Positions 9,908-19,861 are shown, counted from the first letter of the stretch. The stretch: DNA of 64,000 nt from Flavobacterium fluviale (GCF_003312915.1 NZ_CP030261.1:1922001-1986000), one strand, 5' to 3'. Numbers and translations are program-made. Notes: a model not told the origin generated them from the sequence alone.

Positions 9908-12451
9908 ATGGCAAAGAATTTAGTAATAGTGGAGTCACCTGCGAAGGCGAAAACGATCGAGAAATTTCTTGGGAGCGATTTTCAGGTGGAGTCAAGTTAT
10001 GGTCACATAGCAGACTTACCATCCAAAGAAATAGGAGTAGATGTAGATAATGGTTTTAAACCTAAATATGAAGTTTCTCCGGATAAAAAAGCTTTGGTAA
10101 GTAAACTTAAGACACTATCTAAAAATGCCGAAATGGTTTGGTTAGCAAGCGATGAGGACCGCGAGGGAGAGGCTATTTCTTGGCACTTAGCGGAAGAGTT
10201 GAAATTAGATACTAAAAAAACCAAAAGAATTGTTTTTCACGAGATTACAAAATCTGCGATTCTAAAAGCGATCGACAATCCAAGAGAAATTGATTACAAC
10301 TTAGTAAATGCGCAGCAAGCTAGAAGAGTATTAGACCGTTTAGTAGGTTACGAATTATCTCCAGTTTTATGGAGAAAAATTAAAGGCGGACTTTCTGCTG
10401 GTCGTGTACAATCTGTTTCTGTTCGTTTGATTGTAGAAAGAGAACGCGAAATCCAAAACTTTAATGCAGTTGCATCTTATTCTATAGTTGCAGAGTTTGT
10501 AAATGAAGCAGGAAAAGTTTTCAAGGCAAAACTGCCAAAAAATTTCAATACAAAAAAAGAAGCCGAAGATTTCTTAAATCAAAACATAGGTTCTAAATAT
10601 AAGGTAGCCGATTTAGAAACTAAACCTACCAAAAAATCTCCAACATCTCCTTTTACAACGTCAACTCTTCAACAAGAGGCGGCAAGAAAATTGTATTTGC
10701 CAGTTGGAATCACAATGCAGCTAGCACAGCGTTTATACGAAGCCGGACTTATTACTTATATGAGAACTGACTCGGTAAATCTTTCGAAAGAAGCAATGGA
10801 TGCTGCAGAAGCTGAAATCATAAAATCGTACGGAAAAGAATATTCAAAACCTCGCGTTTTTGCTAATAAAAACAAAGGAGCTCAAGAAGCGCACGAAGCA
10901 ATTCGTCCGACTGATATGTCTCGTCACACGGTAAATATCGATCGTGATCAGGCTCGTTTATACGATTTGATCTGGAAAAGAACTCTGGCTTCTCAAATGA
11001 GCGATGCACAGTTGGAAAGAACAAACGTGAAAATTGAAGCAGATAATCACAGCGAAATTTTTACAGCTTCTGGAGAAGTTTTGCTTTTTGAAGGTTTCTT
11101 AAAAGTATATCTTGAAGGTCATGATGATGACGAAGAAGAGCAAGAAGGAATGCTTCCTGCATTAAAAGTAAACGAAAAATTAGCAAATAACTATATTACA
11201 GCTACAGAACGCTATTCAAGACCTCCGGCACGTTATACTGAGGCTTCCTTGGTGAAAAAACTAGAAGAACTTGGAATTGGTCGTCCTTCTACTTATGCAC
11301 CTACAATTTCAACAATTATCAACAGAAATTATGTTGAAAAAGGAACACTTGAAGGTCAGGAGCGTAATTATACACAACTTACATTACAAAATAGTAAGGT
11401 AGGAGAAAAACTGCTGAAAGAAAATACAGGTTCTGATAAAGGAAAATTAGTTCCTACAGATATCGGAACTATTGTTACCGATTTCTTAGTCAAGAATTTC
11501 GGAAATATTTTAGATTATAATTTCACGGCAAAAGTAGAACAAGACTTTGACGAAATTGCTGAAGGAAATATCGACTGGGCTAAAATGATGCAGGAGTTTT
11601 ACAACCAATTTCATCCAAATGTGAAAGAAGTTGAAGCAAATGCTGAACGCGAAAGCGGAGAAAGAATTTTAGGTAAAGATGCAGACGGAAGACAAGTATC
11701 TGTTCGTTTAGGAAAATTTGGACCAATGGCTCAAATTGGAGAAGCAGATGATGAGGATAAAAAGTTTGCCAGCTTAATGGCAGATCAAAATATTGGAAAC
11801 ATTACACTTGAAGAAGCTCTAAATTTATTTTTGCTTCCAAAGAGTTTAGGTGAATATAAAGGAGAAGAAGTAGAAGTGAGCAACGGTCGTTATGGGCCAT
11901 ATGTTCGTCACGGAAGTGTTTTTATATCGCTGCCAAGAGGAGAAGATCCATTAAGTGTTTCTAAAGAAAGAGCGAAAGAATTAATCGACGAAAAAGCACT
12001 TGCAGATGCGCCGATTGCTGTTTATAAAGGAGAAGCAGTTCAAAAAGGAGTGGGGCGTTTTGGTCCATTCATTAAATGGAACGGTCTTTTTGTAAATGTG
12101 AATAAGAAATACAATTTTGATAATTTATCGCAGTCAGATGTTGAAGAACTTATTGAAGAAAAACTTCAGAAAAACATCGATAAAGTTATTCATAATTGGG
12201 AAGATGAGGGAATTGTAGTAGAAAAAGCCCGTTGGGGACGTTCTGTAATTCTAAAAGGAAAAATCAAAATTGAATTGAGTAAAGATGTTGATGCGTCGCA
12301 ATTAACATTGGCACAGGTTCAAGAAATGATTGCAGCGAAAACACCTGCAAAGAAAGCACCTGCAAAGAAAGCACCTGCAAAGAAAACTGCAGCTACAAAA
12401 ACAACTGCTAAAAAAGCACCAGCTAAAAAAACAGCTGCTAAAAAGAAATAA
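9908..12451 (+). CDS. topA: DNA topoisomerase I
   Basis: An 847-residue type IA topoisomerase that relaxes negative supercoils. The TOPRIM domain is at the N-terminus (VIVESPAKAKTIEKFLG; ASDEDREGEAISWHL supplies the acidic metal ligands). The active-site tyrosine lies in GLITYMRTDSVNLS near residue 280, and SRPPARYTEASLVKKLEELGIGRPSTYA follows. Two or more C-terminal Topo-C-like repeats (GRYGPYVRHG, GVGRFGPFIKW) lead to a Lys/Ala/Pro-rich, histone-H1-like tail of about 35 residues, presumably for DNA binding. The start was chosen for the family N-terminus MAKNLVIVESP. The next gene begins 6 bp after the stop. Confidence 0.97.
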   Translation: MAKNLVIVESPAKAKTIEKFLGSDFQVESSYGHIADLPSKEIGVDVDNGFKPKYEVSPDKKALVSKLKTLSKNAEMVWLASDEDREGEAISWHLAEELKLDTKKTKRIVFHEITKSAILKAIDNPREIDYNLVNAQQARRVLDRLVGYELSPVLWRKIKGGLSAGRVQSVSVRLIVEREREIQNFNAVASYSIVAEFVNEAGKVFKAKLPKNFNTKKEAEDFLNQNIGSKYKVADLETKPTKKSPTSPFTTSTLQQEAARKLYLPVGITMQLAQRLYEAGLITYMRTDSVNLSKEAMDAAEAEIIKSYGKEYSKPRVFANKNKGAQEAHEAIRPTDMSRHTVNIDRDQARLYDLIWKRTLASQMSDAQLERTNVKIEADNHSEIFTASGEVLLFEGFLKVYLEGHDDDEEEQEGMLPALKVNEKLANNYITATERYSRPPARYTEASLVKKLEELGIGRPSTYAPTISTIINRNYVEKGTLEGQERNYTQLTLQNSKVGEKLLKENTGSDKGKLVPTDIGTIVTDFLVKNFGNILDYNFTAKVEQDFDEIAEGNIDWAKMMQEFYNQFHPNVKEVEANAERESGERILGKDADGRQVSVRLGKFGPMAQIGEADDEDKKFASLMADQNIGNITLEEALNLFLLPKSLGEYKGEEVEVSNGRYGPYVRHGSVFISLPRGEDPLSVSKERAKELIDEKALADAPIAVYKGEAVQKGVGRFGPFIKWNGLFVNVNKKYNFDNLSQSDVEELIEEKLQKNIDKVIHNWEDEGIVVEKARWGRSVILKGKIKIELSKDVDASQLTLAQVQEMIAAKTPAKKAPAKKAPAKKTAATKTTAKKAPAKKTAAKKK

Positions 12452-12457
12452 ATATAG

Positions 12458-13609
12458 ATGGAATTTGATTTTCTAGAACCAGTTAATGATGCGATTGTAA
12501 AATTCGTCAGCGCGCTGTCTTCACAAGAGCTTGGGAGTAAAGTTGTCTTTCACACCCAAGATCAGTTTCCTGATATTGAAAAAATTAATATAGCCATAGT
12601 AGGTGTTTTAGAAGATCGTACAAATATTAACATGGTTAATGAAGTAAATCTTTCTGCTGTACGTAAAAAGCTATATGGTATGTTTCCGGGTAACTGGGAT
12701 GCGTCAATTGCAGATTTAGGAGATATACTTGCTGGAGACTCAGTAGAGGATACTTACTTTGCAGTGAAGAAAGTTACAGCTGCTTTAATAAAGAATAAAG
12801 TGATTCCTATAGTCCTGGGAGGTTCTCAAGATTTAACGTATGCTTTGTATCGTGCTTATGACGATTTAGAGCAAATGGTTAACTTGGTTGCTGTTGATAA
12901 TAAGTTTGATTTTGGAAAGGAAAATGAATCAGTATCAGCTAATTCGTACCTGACGAAAATTATTATTGATGAACCAAATAACCTTTTTAATTATTGTAAT
13001 ATAGGATATCAGACCTATTATAATTCTCAAGAAGAAATTGATTTAATCGAAAAGTTATTTTTTGATGCATATCGTCTGGGAGAAATTTCAAATAAAATAA
13101 CTTTAGCAGAACCGGTTTTTAGAGATGCAGACTTAGTTAGTATCGACTTGAATTCTGTAAAGTCTTCTGCTTCAGGAAATACAGTTACTTTTGAGCCGAA
13201 TGGATTTAACGGAAAAGAAATCTGTTCATTGGCAAGATATGCAGGAATCAGTGATAAAGTATCTTCTTTTGGAATCTTCAATCACAATAGTACAATGGCA
13301 GAATCGGTAATTATTTCTCAAATTGTATGGTATTTTATTGAAGGTTATCATTATCGTTCAAAAGAGTATCCATTTGGAAGCCGTGCCAATTATTTAAAAT
13401 ATATCGTGCCTCTTGAAGACGAAGAATTGATTTTCTATAAAAGTGATAAAACAGATCGCTGGTGGATCGAAATTCCATTCGAATCTAATGGCAGCAATAA
13501 ATTAAAAAGAAATACGTTATTACCCTGTTCTTATGACGAATATTTGTCAGCTTGCAATCAAGAATTGCCAGAAAGATGGTGGAAAGCACAGCGAAAAAAC
13601 GCTTTGTAA
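12458..13609 (+). CDS. Arginase/formimidoylglutamase-fold protein with degenerate metal site
   Basis: A 383-residue protein of the ureohydrolase fold, recognisable by IPIVLGGSQDLTYALYRAY, LVAVDNKFDFG and DADLVSIDLNSVKSS. In active arginases and formimidoylglutamases these positions read GGDH/GGxHD, DAHxD and SxDxDxxDP and bind two manganese ions. Here the His is Gln (GGSQD), DAHxD has become DNKFD, and the third motif retains only one of its aspartates. Catalysis is therefore doubtful, and a structural or binding role is more likely. It is 6 bp from topA and directly precedes the gld operon. Annotated relatives are usually called formimidoylglutamase, a name this sequence does not support. 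Confidence 0.8.
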   Translation: MEFDFLEPVNDAIVKFVSALSSQELGSKVVFHTQDQFPDIEKINIAIVGVLEDRTNINMVNEVNLSAVRKKLYGMFPGNWDASIADLGDILAGDSVEDTYFAVKKVTAALIKNKVIPIVLGGSQDLTYALYRAYDDLEQMVNLVAVDNKFDFGKENESVSANSYLTKIIIDEPNNLFNYCNIGYQTYYNSQEEIDLIEKLFFDAYRLGEISNKITLAEPVFRDADLVSIDLNSVKSSASGNTVTFEPNGFNGKEICSLARYAGISDKVSSFGIFNHNSTMAESVIISQIVWYFIEGYHYRSKEYPFGSRANYLKYIVPLEDEELIFYKSDKTDRWWIEIPFESNGSNKLKRNTLLPCSYDEYLSACNQELPERWWKAQRKNAL

Positions 13610-13768
13610 CGAGAAAATTTAAGCAAAATCTTAAATTTAAAAAAATAATTAAAAAAAGTTAAAATAAATTAGTAAGAATATTGTTATAAATCATAAAAAT
13701 TAACGTTTTACATCGATTTTAAGAGACAGTTTATCGATAAAATATTTTTTTTTTATTTTATTTAACAT

Positions 13769-13776
13769 TATTTTTG
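13769..13776 (+). promoter_or_regulatory. Candidate -7 box for the gldKLMN operon
   Basis: TATTTTTG fits TAnnTTTG and lies about 97 bp upstream of gldK in a 263-bp AT-rich gap. A perfect TTATCGATAA palindrome lies at 13731-13740, upstream of the box. A -33 TTG at standard spacing is not obvious, so the call is tentative. Confidence 0.4.
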
Positions 13777-13872
13777 AACGGTAAAATAAATTTCGCAAGT
13801 AGTATTGTTTTTTAGATAAATAATAAATACGTTTACGGACTTTTAATAATGAATAGATAATCCCAAATTTAT

Positions 13873-15273
13873 ATGAAGAAGTTTATTGCATTTGCAGCAA
13901 TGTTAACACTAGTAATTGGCTGTGGTAAGTCAGGAGACAAAGGTGAATTAGTTGGTGTTACAGGAGGGAAATGGCATCCCGAGAAGCCTTATGGAATGAC
14001 ATTAGTTCCGGGTGGATCTTTTATTATGGGTAAATCAGATGCTGATTTAGCTAACGTAGAAGATGCCCCAACTAAAACTGTAACTGTTCGTTCATTTTAT
14101 ATGGATGAAACTGAAATTACAAATAGTGAGTACCGCCAATTCGTAGAGTGGGTAAAAGATTCTACAATGAGAGTTCGTTTAGCAATTTTAGCTGATGAAA
14201 CAGGACAGAAAGCTACTGATGGTAAAGGTTCAAAAGGCGGAAGTATTGCTGATTATGCTTTCAATGATTCTGATCCAGAAAAAATGACAGCTTATGATAA
14301 ATATATGTACGATAACTATTATAGTGTTGGTACAAAAGATGATCCATATGCTGGAAGAAAATTAAACAGAAAAGTTAAGTTAATTAAAGATACAAAAGCT
14401 TATCCAGATGAGTATTATGCTGAAGTAATGGATTCTATGTATTTACCAATTGAAGAATCATATAATGGTTTAAGAACAATTGATGTAAATAAATTGAAAT
14501 TCCGTTATTCTTGGATGGATATTCAAGCTGCTGCAAAAGCTAAAGTTGGAAAAAGAAGTGACTTCGTAAAAACAGAGCAGGTAAGTGTATATCCTGATAC
14601 TGCAGTTTGGATTAAAGATTTCGCTTACTCCTATAATGAGCCAATGCATAACGATTATTTCTGGCATAAAGCTTATGGAGAATATCCTGTAGTTGGTGTT
14701 ACTTGGAAACAAGCAAAAGCATTTTGTGCTTGGAGAACACTAAACAAAAACAGTTATATTAAATCTAAGAAAAAAGGGCGTGACTTAGTAAATGCTTTCA
14801 GGTTGCCAACTGAAGCAGAATGGGAGTACGCTGCAAGAGGTGGTCTGGAATCTGCTACTTATCCTTGGGGAGGTCCTTACACTAAAAGTGATAGAGGTTG
14901 TTTCTTAGCAAACTTCAAACCAAGCAGAGGAGATTATGCTGCTGATGAAGCATTATATACTGTTGAAGCTAAATCTTACGATGTAAACGGTTACGGATTA
15001 TATAACATGGCAGGAAACGTTTCAGAATGGACTGACTCAGCTTACAATCCTAATGCTTACGAGTATGTTTCAACAATGAATCCAAACGTAATTGATGGTA
15101 AAAATCAAAGAAAAGTGGTTCGTGGAGGTTCTTGGAAAGATGTTGCTTACTTCTTACAAGTTAGTACTCGTGATCACGAATATGCTGATTCAGCTAGAAG
15201 TTATATCGGATTTAGAACTGTACAAGATTACATGGGAACTCAAGTAACTGGAAGCTCTAACAAAAGAAAGTAA
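13873..15273 (+). CDS. gldK: Gliding motility / type IX secretion lipoprotein GldK
   Basis: A 466-residue outer-membrane lipoprotein; the signal peptide ends in the lipobox LVIGC, with the lipidated Cys at residue 17. The body is a formylglycine-generating-enzyme-like (FGE-sulfatase) fold: GMTLVPGGSFIMG, FYMDETEITNSEYRQF, RLPTEAEWEYAARGG, GLYNMAGNVSEWTD, RKVVRGGSWKD and IGFRTV. A long insertion of about 140 residues between the first two blocks is typical of GldK/PorK. With GldN it forms the periplasmic ring of the T9SS. First gene of gldKLMN. Confidence 0.95.
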   Translation: MKKFIAFAAMLTLVIGCGKSGDKGELVGVTGGKWHPEKPYGMTLVPGGSFIMGKSDADLANVEDAPTKTVTVRSFYMDETEITNSEYRQFVEWVKDSTMRVRLAILADETGQKATDGKGSKGGSIADYAFNDSDPEKMTAYDKYMYDNYYSVGTKDDPYAGRKLNRKVKLIKDTKAYPDEYYAEVMDSMYLPIEESYNGLRTIDVNKLKFRYSWMDIQAAAKAKVGKRSDFVKTEQVSVYPDTAVWIKDFAYSYNEPMHNDYFWHKAYGEYPVVGVTWKQAKAFCAWRTLNKNSYIKSKKKGRDLVNAFRLPTEAEWEYAARGGLESATYPWGGPYTKSDRGCFLANFKPSRGDYAADEALYTVEAKSYDVNGYGLYNMAGNVSEWTDSAYNPNAYEYVSTMNPNVIDGKNQRKVVRGGSWKDVAYFLQVSTRDHEYADSARSYIGFRTVQDYMGTQVTGSSNKRK

Positions 15274-15332
15274 TTTATAATTTTATCAATATCCAACAAA
15301 TCTATTTAAATTAAAACCTAAAAAAAAGTATT

Positions 15333-15980
15333 ATGGCATTATTAAGTAAAAAAGCAATGAATTTCGCTTATGGTATGGGAGCGGCAGTGGTAATCGTTGG
15401 AGCTTTATTCAAAATTACTCACTTTGAAATTGGACCATTAACAGGAACAGTTATGCTTTCAGTAGGATTAGTTACTGAGGCGTTAATCTTTGCACTTTCT
15501 GCTTTCGAACCTGTTGAAGACGAGTTAGACTGGACTCTTGTTTACCCTGAATTAGCTAACGGACAAGCTAGAAAAAAAGAGGTTAAAGTTGAAGCTCCAA
15601 CAGAAGCTCAAGGATTATTATCTCAAAAATTAGACACATTATTAAAAGAAGCTAAAATTGACGGTGAATTAATGTCAAGTTTAGGAAACAGCATCAAAAA
15701 CTTCGAATCTGCTGCTAAAGGAATTGCTCCAACTGTAGATTCAATTGCAGGACAAAAGAAATATTCTGAAGAATTATCTGTTGCTGCAGCTCAAATGGAA
15801 TCATTAAACAGCTTATATAAAGTTCAGTTAGAAAGCGCTTCTAGAAACGCTGAAGCTAACAAAGAAATCGCTGAAAACGCTTCTAAATTAAAAGAGCAAA
15901 TGGCATCTATGACTGCTAATATTGCCTCTTTAAACAGTGTTTACGGTGGTATGCTTTCTGCAATGAGTAACAAAGGATAA
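15333..15980 (+). CDS. gldL: Gliding motility / T9SS motor protein GldL
   Basis: A 215-residue inner-membrane protein. Two transmembrane helices lie at about residues 10-28 and 36-56, with the conserved glutamate of the second helix in GLVTEALIFALSAFEP. A charged linker and a long helical cytoplasmic segment follow. GldL pairs with GldM as the proton-driven motor that powers T9SS secretion and gliding in F. johnsoniae. It sits 59 bp after gldK and 51 bp before gldM. Confidence 0.95.
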   Translation: MALLSKKAMNFAYGMGAAVVIVGALFKITHFEIGPLTGTVMLSVGLVTEALIFALSAFEPVEDELDWTLVYPELANGQARKKEVKVEAPTEAQGLLSQKLDTLLKEAKIDGELMSSLGNSIKNFESAAKGIAPTVDSIAGQKKYSEELSVAAAQMESLNSLYKVQLESASRNAEANKEIAENASKLKEQMASMTANIASLNSVYGGMLSAMSNKG

Positions 15981-16031
15981 TTAGTTTTTAACTAATATTA
16001 AATTTATTAATAAAGAACTAATTAGAAAAAA

Positions 16032-17573
16032 ATGGCAGGAGGAAAATTAACCCCTAGACAGAAGATGATTAACCTGATGTATCTGGTTTTCATCGCAATG
16101 TTAGCAATGAACGTATCAAAAGAAGTTATCTCTGCTTTTGGTTTGATGAACGAAAAATTTGAAAGTGCAAATACAAGTTCAACTGAAACAAATGCAGGTT
16201 TATTAACATCTTTGGATCAAAAAGCAGCTGAAGCAAAAGGAGAATTTGCTATTGCTGCAGTTACTGCTCACAAAGTTGAAACAATTACAAAAGATTTTTA
16301 TGATTATATAGCTACTCTAAAAGCGCAAGCTGTTAAAGGTTTTGAAGTTGAAAAAGAAACTGGAAAACTTCCTTACGAAGCAATGGATAGAGGAGATAAT
16401 ATCGACGACTGGTTTACAGGAGACGGTTACACTAAAAAAGGTAACGAAATTATCGCTAAAATCGAAAAATACAAAGCTGATATTAAAGGTGCTTTAGGTA
16501 CAGATAAAAAATACGCAGCAATTATTTCTGAGGTTGAAAAGAAATTTGATGTTTCTGATGTTAAGAACAAAGATGGTATCAAAGAAAAATATTTGGCTTA
16601 TCACTTCAAAGGATTCCCTGCAATTGCATCTGCTGCAAAACTTTCAACTTGGCAAAATGATGTTAAAAAAGTGGAAACTGATGTTTACAACAGTGCTTTA
16701 GGAAAAGCTGCGGTTGCTGCTGCTTCTTACAGTAATTACCAAGCAATTGTTGTTTTAGACAAAAATGCTTATTTCCAAGGTGAAAAAGTTACTGGTAAAG
16801 TTGTTTTAGGTCGTTATGACGAAAATACTAAACCTACTTCATTCCAAGGTCCTGGACAAATCGTAAACGGACAAGCTGTTATCTCTTTAACTGCTGGTGG
16901 AGTTGGAGAACAAGATATCAACGGACAATTTACTTTCTTAGAAGATGGTAAAAACATTCCATTGAAATTCTCTGGAAAATATGTTGTAGTTCCAAGACCA
17001 AACTCTGCTACAATTTCTGCAGATAAAATGAATGTTGTATATAGAGGAGTTGTTAATCCAATCTCTGTATCATTCGCTGGTGTTGACGCTAACAAAATTG
17101 TTGCTAGTGCTCCAGGATTAGCTTCTGCTGGAAAACCAGGAAAATATAACATGAGCCCAGGTCAAGGTACTGAAACTACAATTTCTGTAACTGGTACATT
17201 ACCAAACGGTGATAAAGTAACAGACAAGAAAACATTCAGAATTAAAGGTATTCCTGGTCCAACAGGAACAATTAGAGGAGAAATGGGTGTTGTAAAAGGA
17301 CCTAAATCTAACTTAGAAGTTGCTACTATTGGAGCTAAACTTCTTGATTTTGATTTTGAAGTTGGTTTAGATGTTGTTGGATTCAATATGAAAATTGCTG
17401 GACAGCCTACAGTTGTTGTTTCAGGAAACAAAATGAATGCACAATGTAAACAAGTACTTTCAAGAGCAGGTAAAGGAGACCAAGTTACTATTTCTGAAAT
17501 TAAAACTAAATTAGTTGGTGCTGGTAGTTACTTATTACCAAGAACTGCTCCAGTAATTTACGAAATACAATAA
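16032..17573 (+). CDS. gldM: Gliding motility / T9SS motor protein GldM
   Basis: A 513-residue protein with one N-terminal transmembrane helix (about residues 13-32, MINLMYLVFIAMLAMNVS) and a large periplasmic part. The family N-terminus MAGGKLTPRQKMINLMYLV is present. Known GldM periplasmic regions form four domains spanning the periplasm to contact the GldK/GldN ring. The start is fixed by that N-terminus. Codon use is unremarkable and the length matches F. johnsoniae GldM. Confidence 0.96.
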   Translation: MAGGKLTPRQKMINLMYLVFIAMLAMNVSKEVISAFGLMNEKFESANTSSTETNAGLLTSLDQKAAEAKGEFAIAAVTAHKVETITKDFYDYIATLKAQAVKGFEVEKETGKLPYEAMDRGDNIDDWFTGDGYTKKGNEIIAKIEKYKADIKGALGTDKKYAAIISEVEKKFDVSDVKNKDGIKEKYLAYHFKGFPAIASAAKLSTWQNDVKKVETDVYNSALGKAAVAAASYSNYQAIVVLDKNAYFQGEKVTGKVVLGRYDENTKPTSFQGPGQIVNGQAVISLTAGGVGEQDINGQFTFLEDGKNIPLKFSGKYVVVPRPNSATISADKMNVVYRGVVNPISVSFAGVDANKIVASAPGLASAGKPGKYNMSPGQGTETTISVTGTLPNGDKVTDKKTFRIKGIPGPTGTIRGEMGVVKGPKSNLEVATIGAKLLDFDFEVGLDVVGFNMKIAGQPTVVVSGNKMNAQCKQVLSRAGKGDQVTISEIKTKLVGAGSYLLPRTAPVIYEIQ

Positions 17574-17617
17574 TAAAGTAGTGCAAACTACGTTCAATAT
17601 CTTATAATGATACCACG

Positions 17618-18607
17618 ATGAAAGTAAGAAATTTTTTAATAGCAGTTGTTTCTATCGCTGGAGGTTTTGCTTCTAATGCGCAATCTAATTTGCTTAACGC
17701 AAAAACACCTGATCAGATTGGACTTAAAACTCCTGCTCAACTTATATCTGACAATGATAAGCCTTTAGCTTATGGTTATGTAGATGATAGAGATATTTTG
17801 ATGGGAAAAACTACTTGGGAAATCATTGATTTAAATGAAAAAATCAATTTTCCATTATACTTTCCTGTAGATACAGCTAATATTGGTGCAAATAGACGTT
17901 CTCTTTACGATGTTTTGACTAAAGCTATTAAAGGTGGAAAAGTAACTGAAGTTTATACCGATAGTTATTTTAATACTAAAAAATCTATGAAAGACATCGA
18001 AGGATCTTTATCTCGTATTGATACAACAGATGCAGGTAGAGAGTTAATTAACCAATATCCAGACGACTACAAATCACGTGTAGTGAAGAAAAAAGTAGTA
18101 ACTGGAAAAGGTAAAAACAAAAGTGTTTCTTATGTAGAAGAAACAGTTGGACCAACAAGAACTGTTCCTGCTGAATACATTTTGAAACAAGATCTTACTG
18201 CTGCAGATGTTACTCAGTATAAAATTAAAGGGTACTGGTATTTTGATAAACGTCAAAGTGAATTGAAATATCGTTTACTTGGAATTTGTCCAGTAACTCC
18301 AGACGTTTATACAATGAATAGTGATGAAAAGGATTATATTGAGTTGTTTTGGGTATTCTTCCCAAATGCAAGAGAAGCACTGCATGAAGCAAAAGCTTTT
18401 AATGACAACAACTCAGCTCTTCCAATTTCATTTGATCAGATTTTAAATTCAAGACGTTTTAATGCTGTTGTATACAAAGAAGAGAATCTTTATGGAGATA
18501 GAGCTATTAGCGATTACATGAAAGACAATGCTCAAAATCAATTGTTAGAATCTGAAAGAGTGAAAGAAAAAATTCGCAATTTCGAACAAGATATGTGGAA
18601 CTACTAA
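17618..18607 (+). CDS. gldN: Gliding motility / T9SS ring protein GldN
   Basis: A 329-residue periplasmic protein with a signal peptide (about residues 1-21, MKVRNFLIAVVSIAGGFASNA). Family landmarks are DDRDILMGKTTWEIIDLNEKINFPLYFPVD, KRQSELKYRLLGICPV and a C-terminal EKIRNFEQDMWNY. It forms the ring with GldK below the T9SS outer-membrane translocon. It is the last gene of gldKLMN, followed by a clear terminator, and has a close paralogue immediately downstream. Confidence 0.96.
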   Translation: MKVRNFLIAVVSIAGGFASNAQSNLLNAKTPDQIGLKTPAQLISDNDKPLAYGYVDDRDILMGKTTWEIIDLNEKINFPLYFPVDTANIGANRRSLYDVLTKAIKGGKVTEVYTDSYFNTKKSMKDIEGSLSRIDTTDAGRELINQYPDDYKSRVVKKKVVTGKGKNKSVSYVEETVGPTRTVPAEYILKQDLTAADVTQYKIKGYWYFDKRQSELKYRLLGICPVTPDVYTMNSDEKDYIELFWVFFPNAREALHEAKAFNDNNSALPISFDQILNSRRFNAVVYKEENLYGDRAISDYMKDNAQNQLLESERVKEKIRNFEQDMWNY

Positions 18608-18630
18608 GTTGATACATAACATTATAATTA

Positions 18631-18668
18631 AAAAACTCTTACTACATTTGTAGTAAGAGTTTTTTTTT
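18631..18668 (+). terminator. Terminator between gldN and gldO
   Basis: AAAAACTCTTACTAC (18631-18645) pairs with GTAGTAAGAGTTTTT starting at 18650, followed by a T-run. An almost identical hairpin follows gldO (19805-19839), so the duplication copied the terminator along with the gene. Confidence 0.88.
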
Positions 18669-18793
18669 GCGGATAAATAAAGGTAATTTTTAAGTTGTAA
18701 CATTAAGACTTAAACTCTATAAAATTATTTATGTAGGAAAAATAACAATATTTATGATAAAATTTCGTTTAATGTCTTGTAATAATTATGATG

Positions 18794-19783
18794 ATGAAAA
18801 TAAGAAATTTTTTAATAGCTATTGTTTCCCTTATCGGAAGCTTAGCTTCTACGGCACAGTCTAACCTGCTTAATGCCAAAACCGCTGATCAAATTGGAAT
18901 TAAGACACCAGCGCAAATGATATCTGATAATGATAAGCCTTTAGCTTATGGTTATGTTGATGATCGAGATATCTTAATGGGGAAAACTACTTGGGAAATT
19001 ATTGATTTGAATGAAAAAATTAATTTTCCATTATATTTTCCTGTAGATACTGCTAATATTGGTCCAGACAGACGCTCTCTTTATGATGTTTTAACGAAAG
19101 CAATCAAGAATGGCAGGATAACGGAGGTATATGCTGATAGTTATTTTAATACTAAAAAATCGCTTAAAGATATTGAAGGAGCGTTATCACGTGTAGATAC
19201 GACAGATGGAGGTAGAGAGCTTATTAATCAATATCCTGATGATTATAGAAGTCGTGTTGTTAAGAAGAAAATTGTCACGGGCACAGGGAAAAATAAAAAA
19301 GTGACTTACGAAGATCAAACAGTCGGACCTACAAGAACTGTTCCAGCCGAATATATTTTAAGACAGGATCTTACGTCAGCAGATGTTAGTCAGTATAAAA
19401 TTAAGGGATTTTGGTATTTTGATAAGCGTCAAAGTGAATTGAAATATCGCTTGCTAGGAATTTGCCCTGTAACTCCTGATGTTTACACAATGAATAGCGA
19501 TGAGAAAGATTACATCGAGTTGTTTTGGGTATTCTTTCCAAATGCTCGAGAGGTATTGCATGAAGCAAAAGCTTTTAACGATCAAAATTCTGCACTTCCA
19601 ATTTCGTTTGATCAAATATTGAACTCGCGAAGATTTAATGCGGTTATTTATAAAGAAGAGAATATGTACGGAGATCGCGAAATTAAAGATTATATTCGAG
19701 ATGATGCCCAAAGTCAGTTATTAGAATCGGAAAGAGTAAAAGAGAAAATTCGGAATTTTGAACAAGATATGTGGAATTACTAA
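18794..19783 (+). CDS. gldO: GldN paralogue GldO
   Basis: About 329 residues and nearly collinear with GldN over its whole length, including the signal peptide, the DDRDILMGKTTWEIIDLNEK block and the identical C-terminus EKIRNFEQDMWNY. Most differences are conservative, e.g. NGRITEVYADSYF against GGKVTEVYTDSYF. In F. johnsoniae GldN and GldO are partly redundant, with GldN dominant. Three in-frame ATG codons occur at 18788, 18791 and 18794; the last gives a start aligning with GldN. It lies 180 bp after gldN, beyond that gene's terminator, so it probably has its own promoter. Confidence 0.93.
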   Translation: MKIRNFLIAIVSLIGSLASTAQSNLLNAKTADQIGIKTPAQMISDNDKPLAYGYVDDRDILMGKTTWEIIDLNEKINFPLYFPVDTANIGPDRRSLYDVLTKAIKNGRITEVYADSYFNTKKSLKDIEGALSRVDTTDGGRELINQYPDDYRSRVVKKKIVTGTGKNKKVTYEDQTVGPTRTVPAEYILRQDLTSADVSQYKIKGFWYFDKRQSELKYRLLGICPVTPDVYTMNSDEKDYIELFWVFFPNAREVLHEAKAFNDQNSALPISFDQILNSRRFNAVIYKEENMYGDREIKDYIRDDAQSQLLESERVKEKIRNFEQDMWNY

Positions 19784-19804
19784 GTTCTGAAATTACATTA
19801 TAAG

Positions 19805-19839
19805 AAAAACTCTTGTTACCTTTGTAATAAGAGTTTTTT
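19805..19839 (+). terminator. Terminator of gldO
   Basis: AAAAACTCTTGTTAC (19805-19819) pairs with GTAATAAGAGTTTTT (19824-19838) with a single wobble or mismatch, and a T-run follows. It parallels the gldN terminator. Confidence 0.87.
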
Positions 19840-19861
19840 ATCTTTATCAATACACTTGCAA

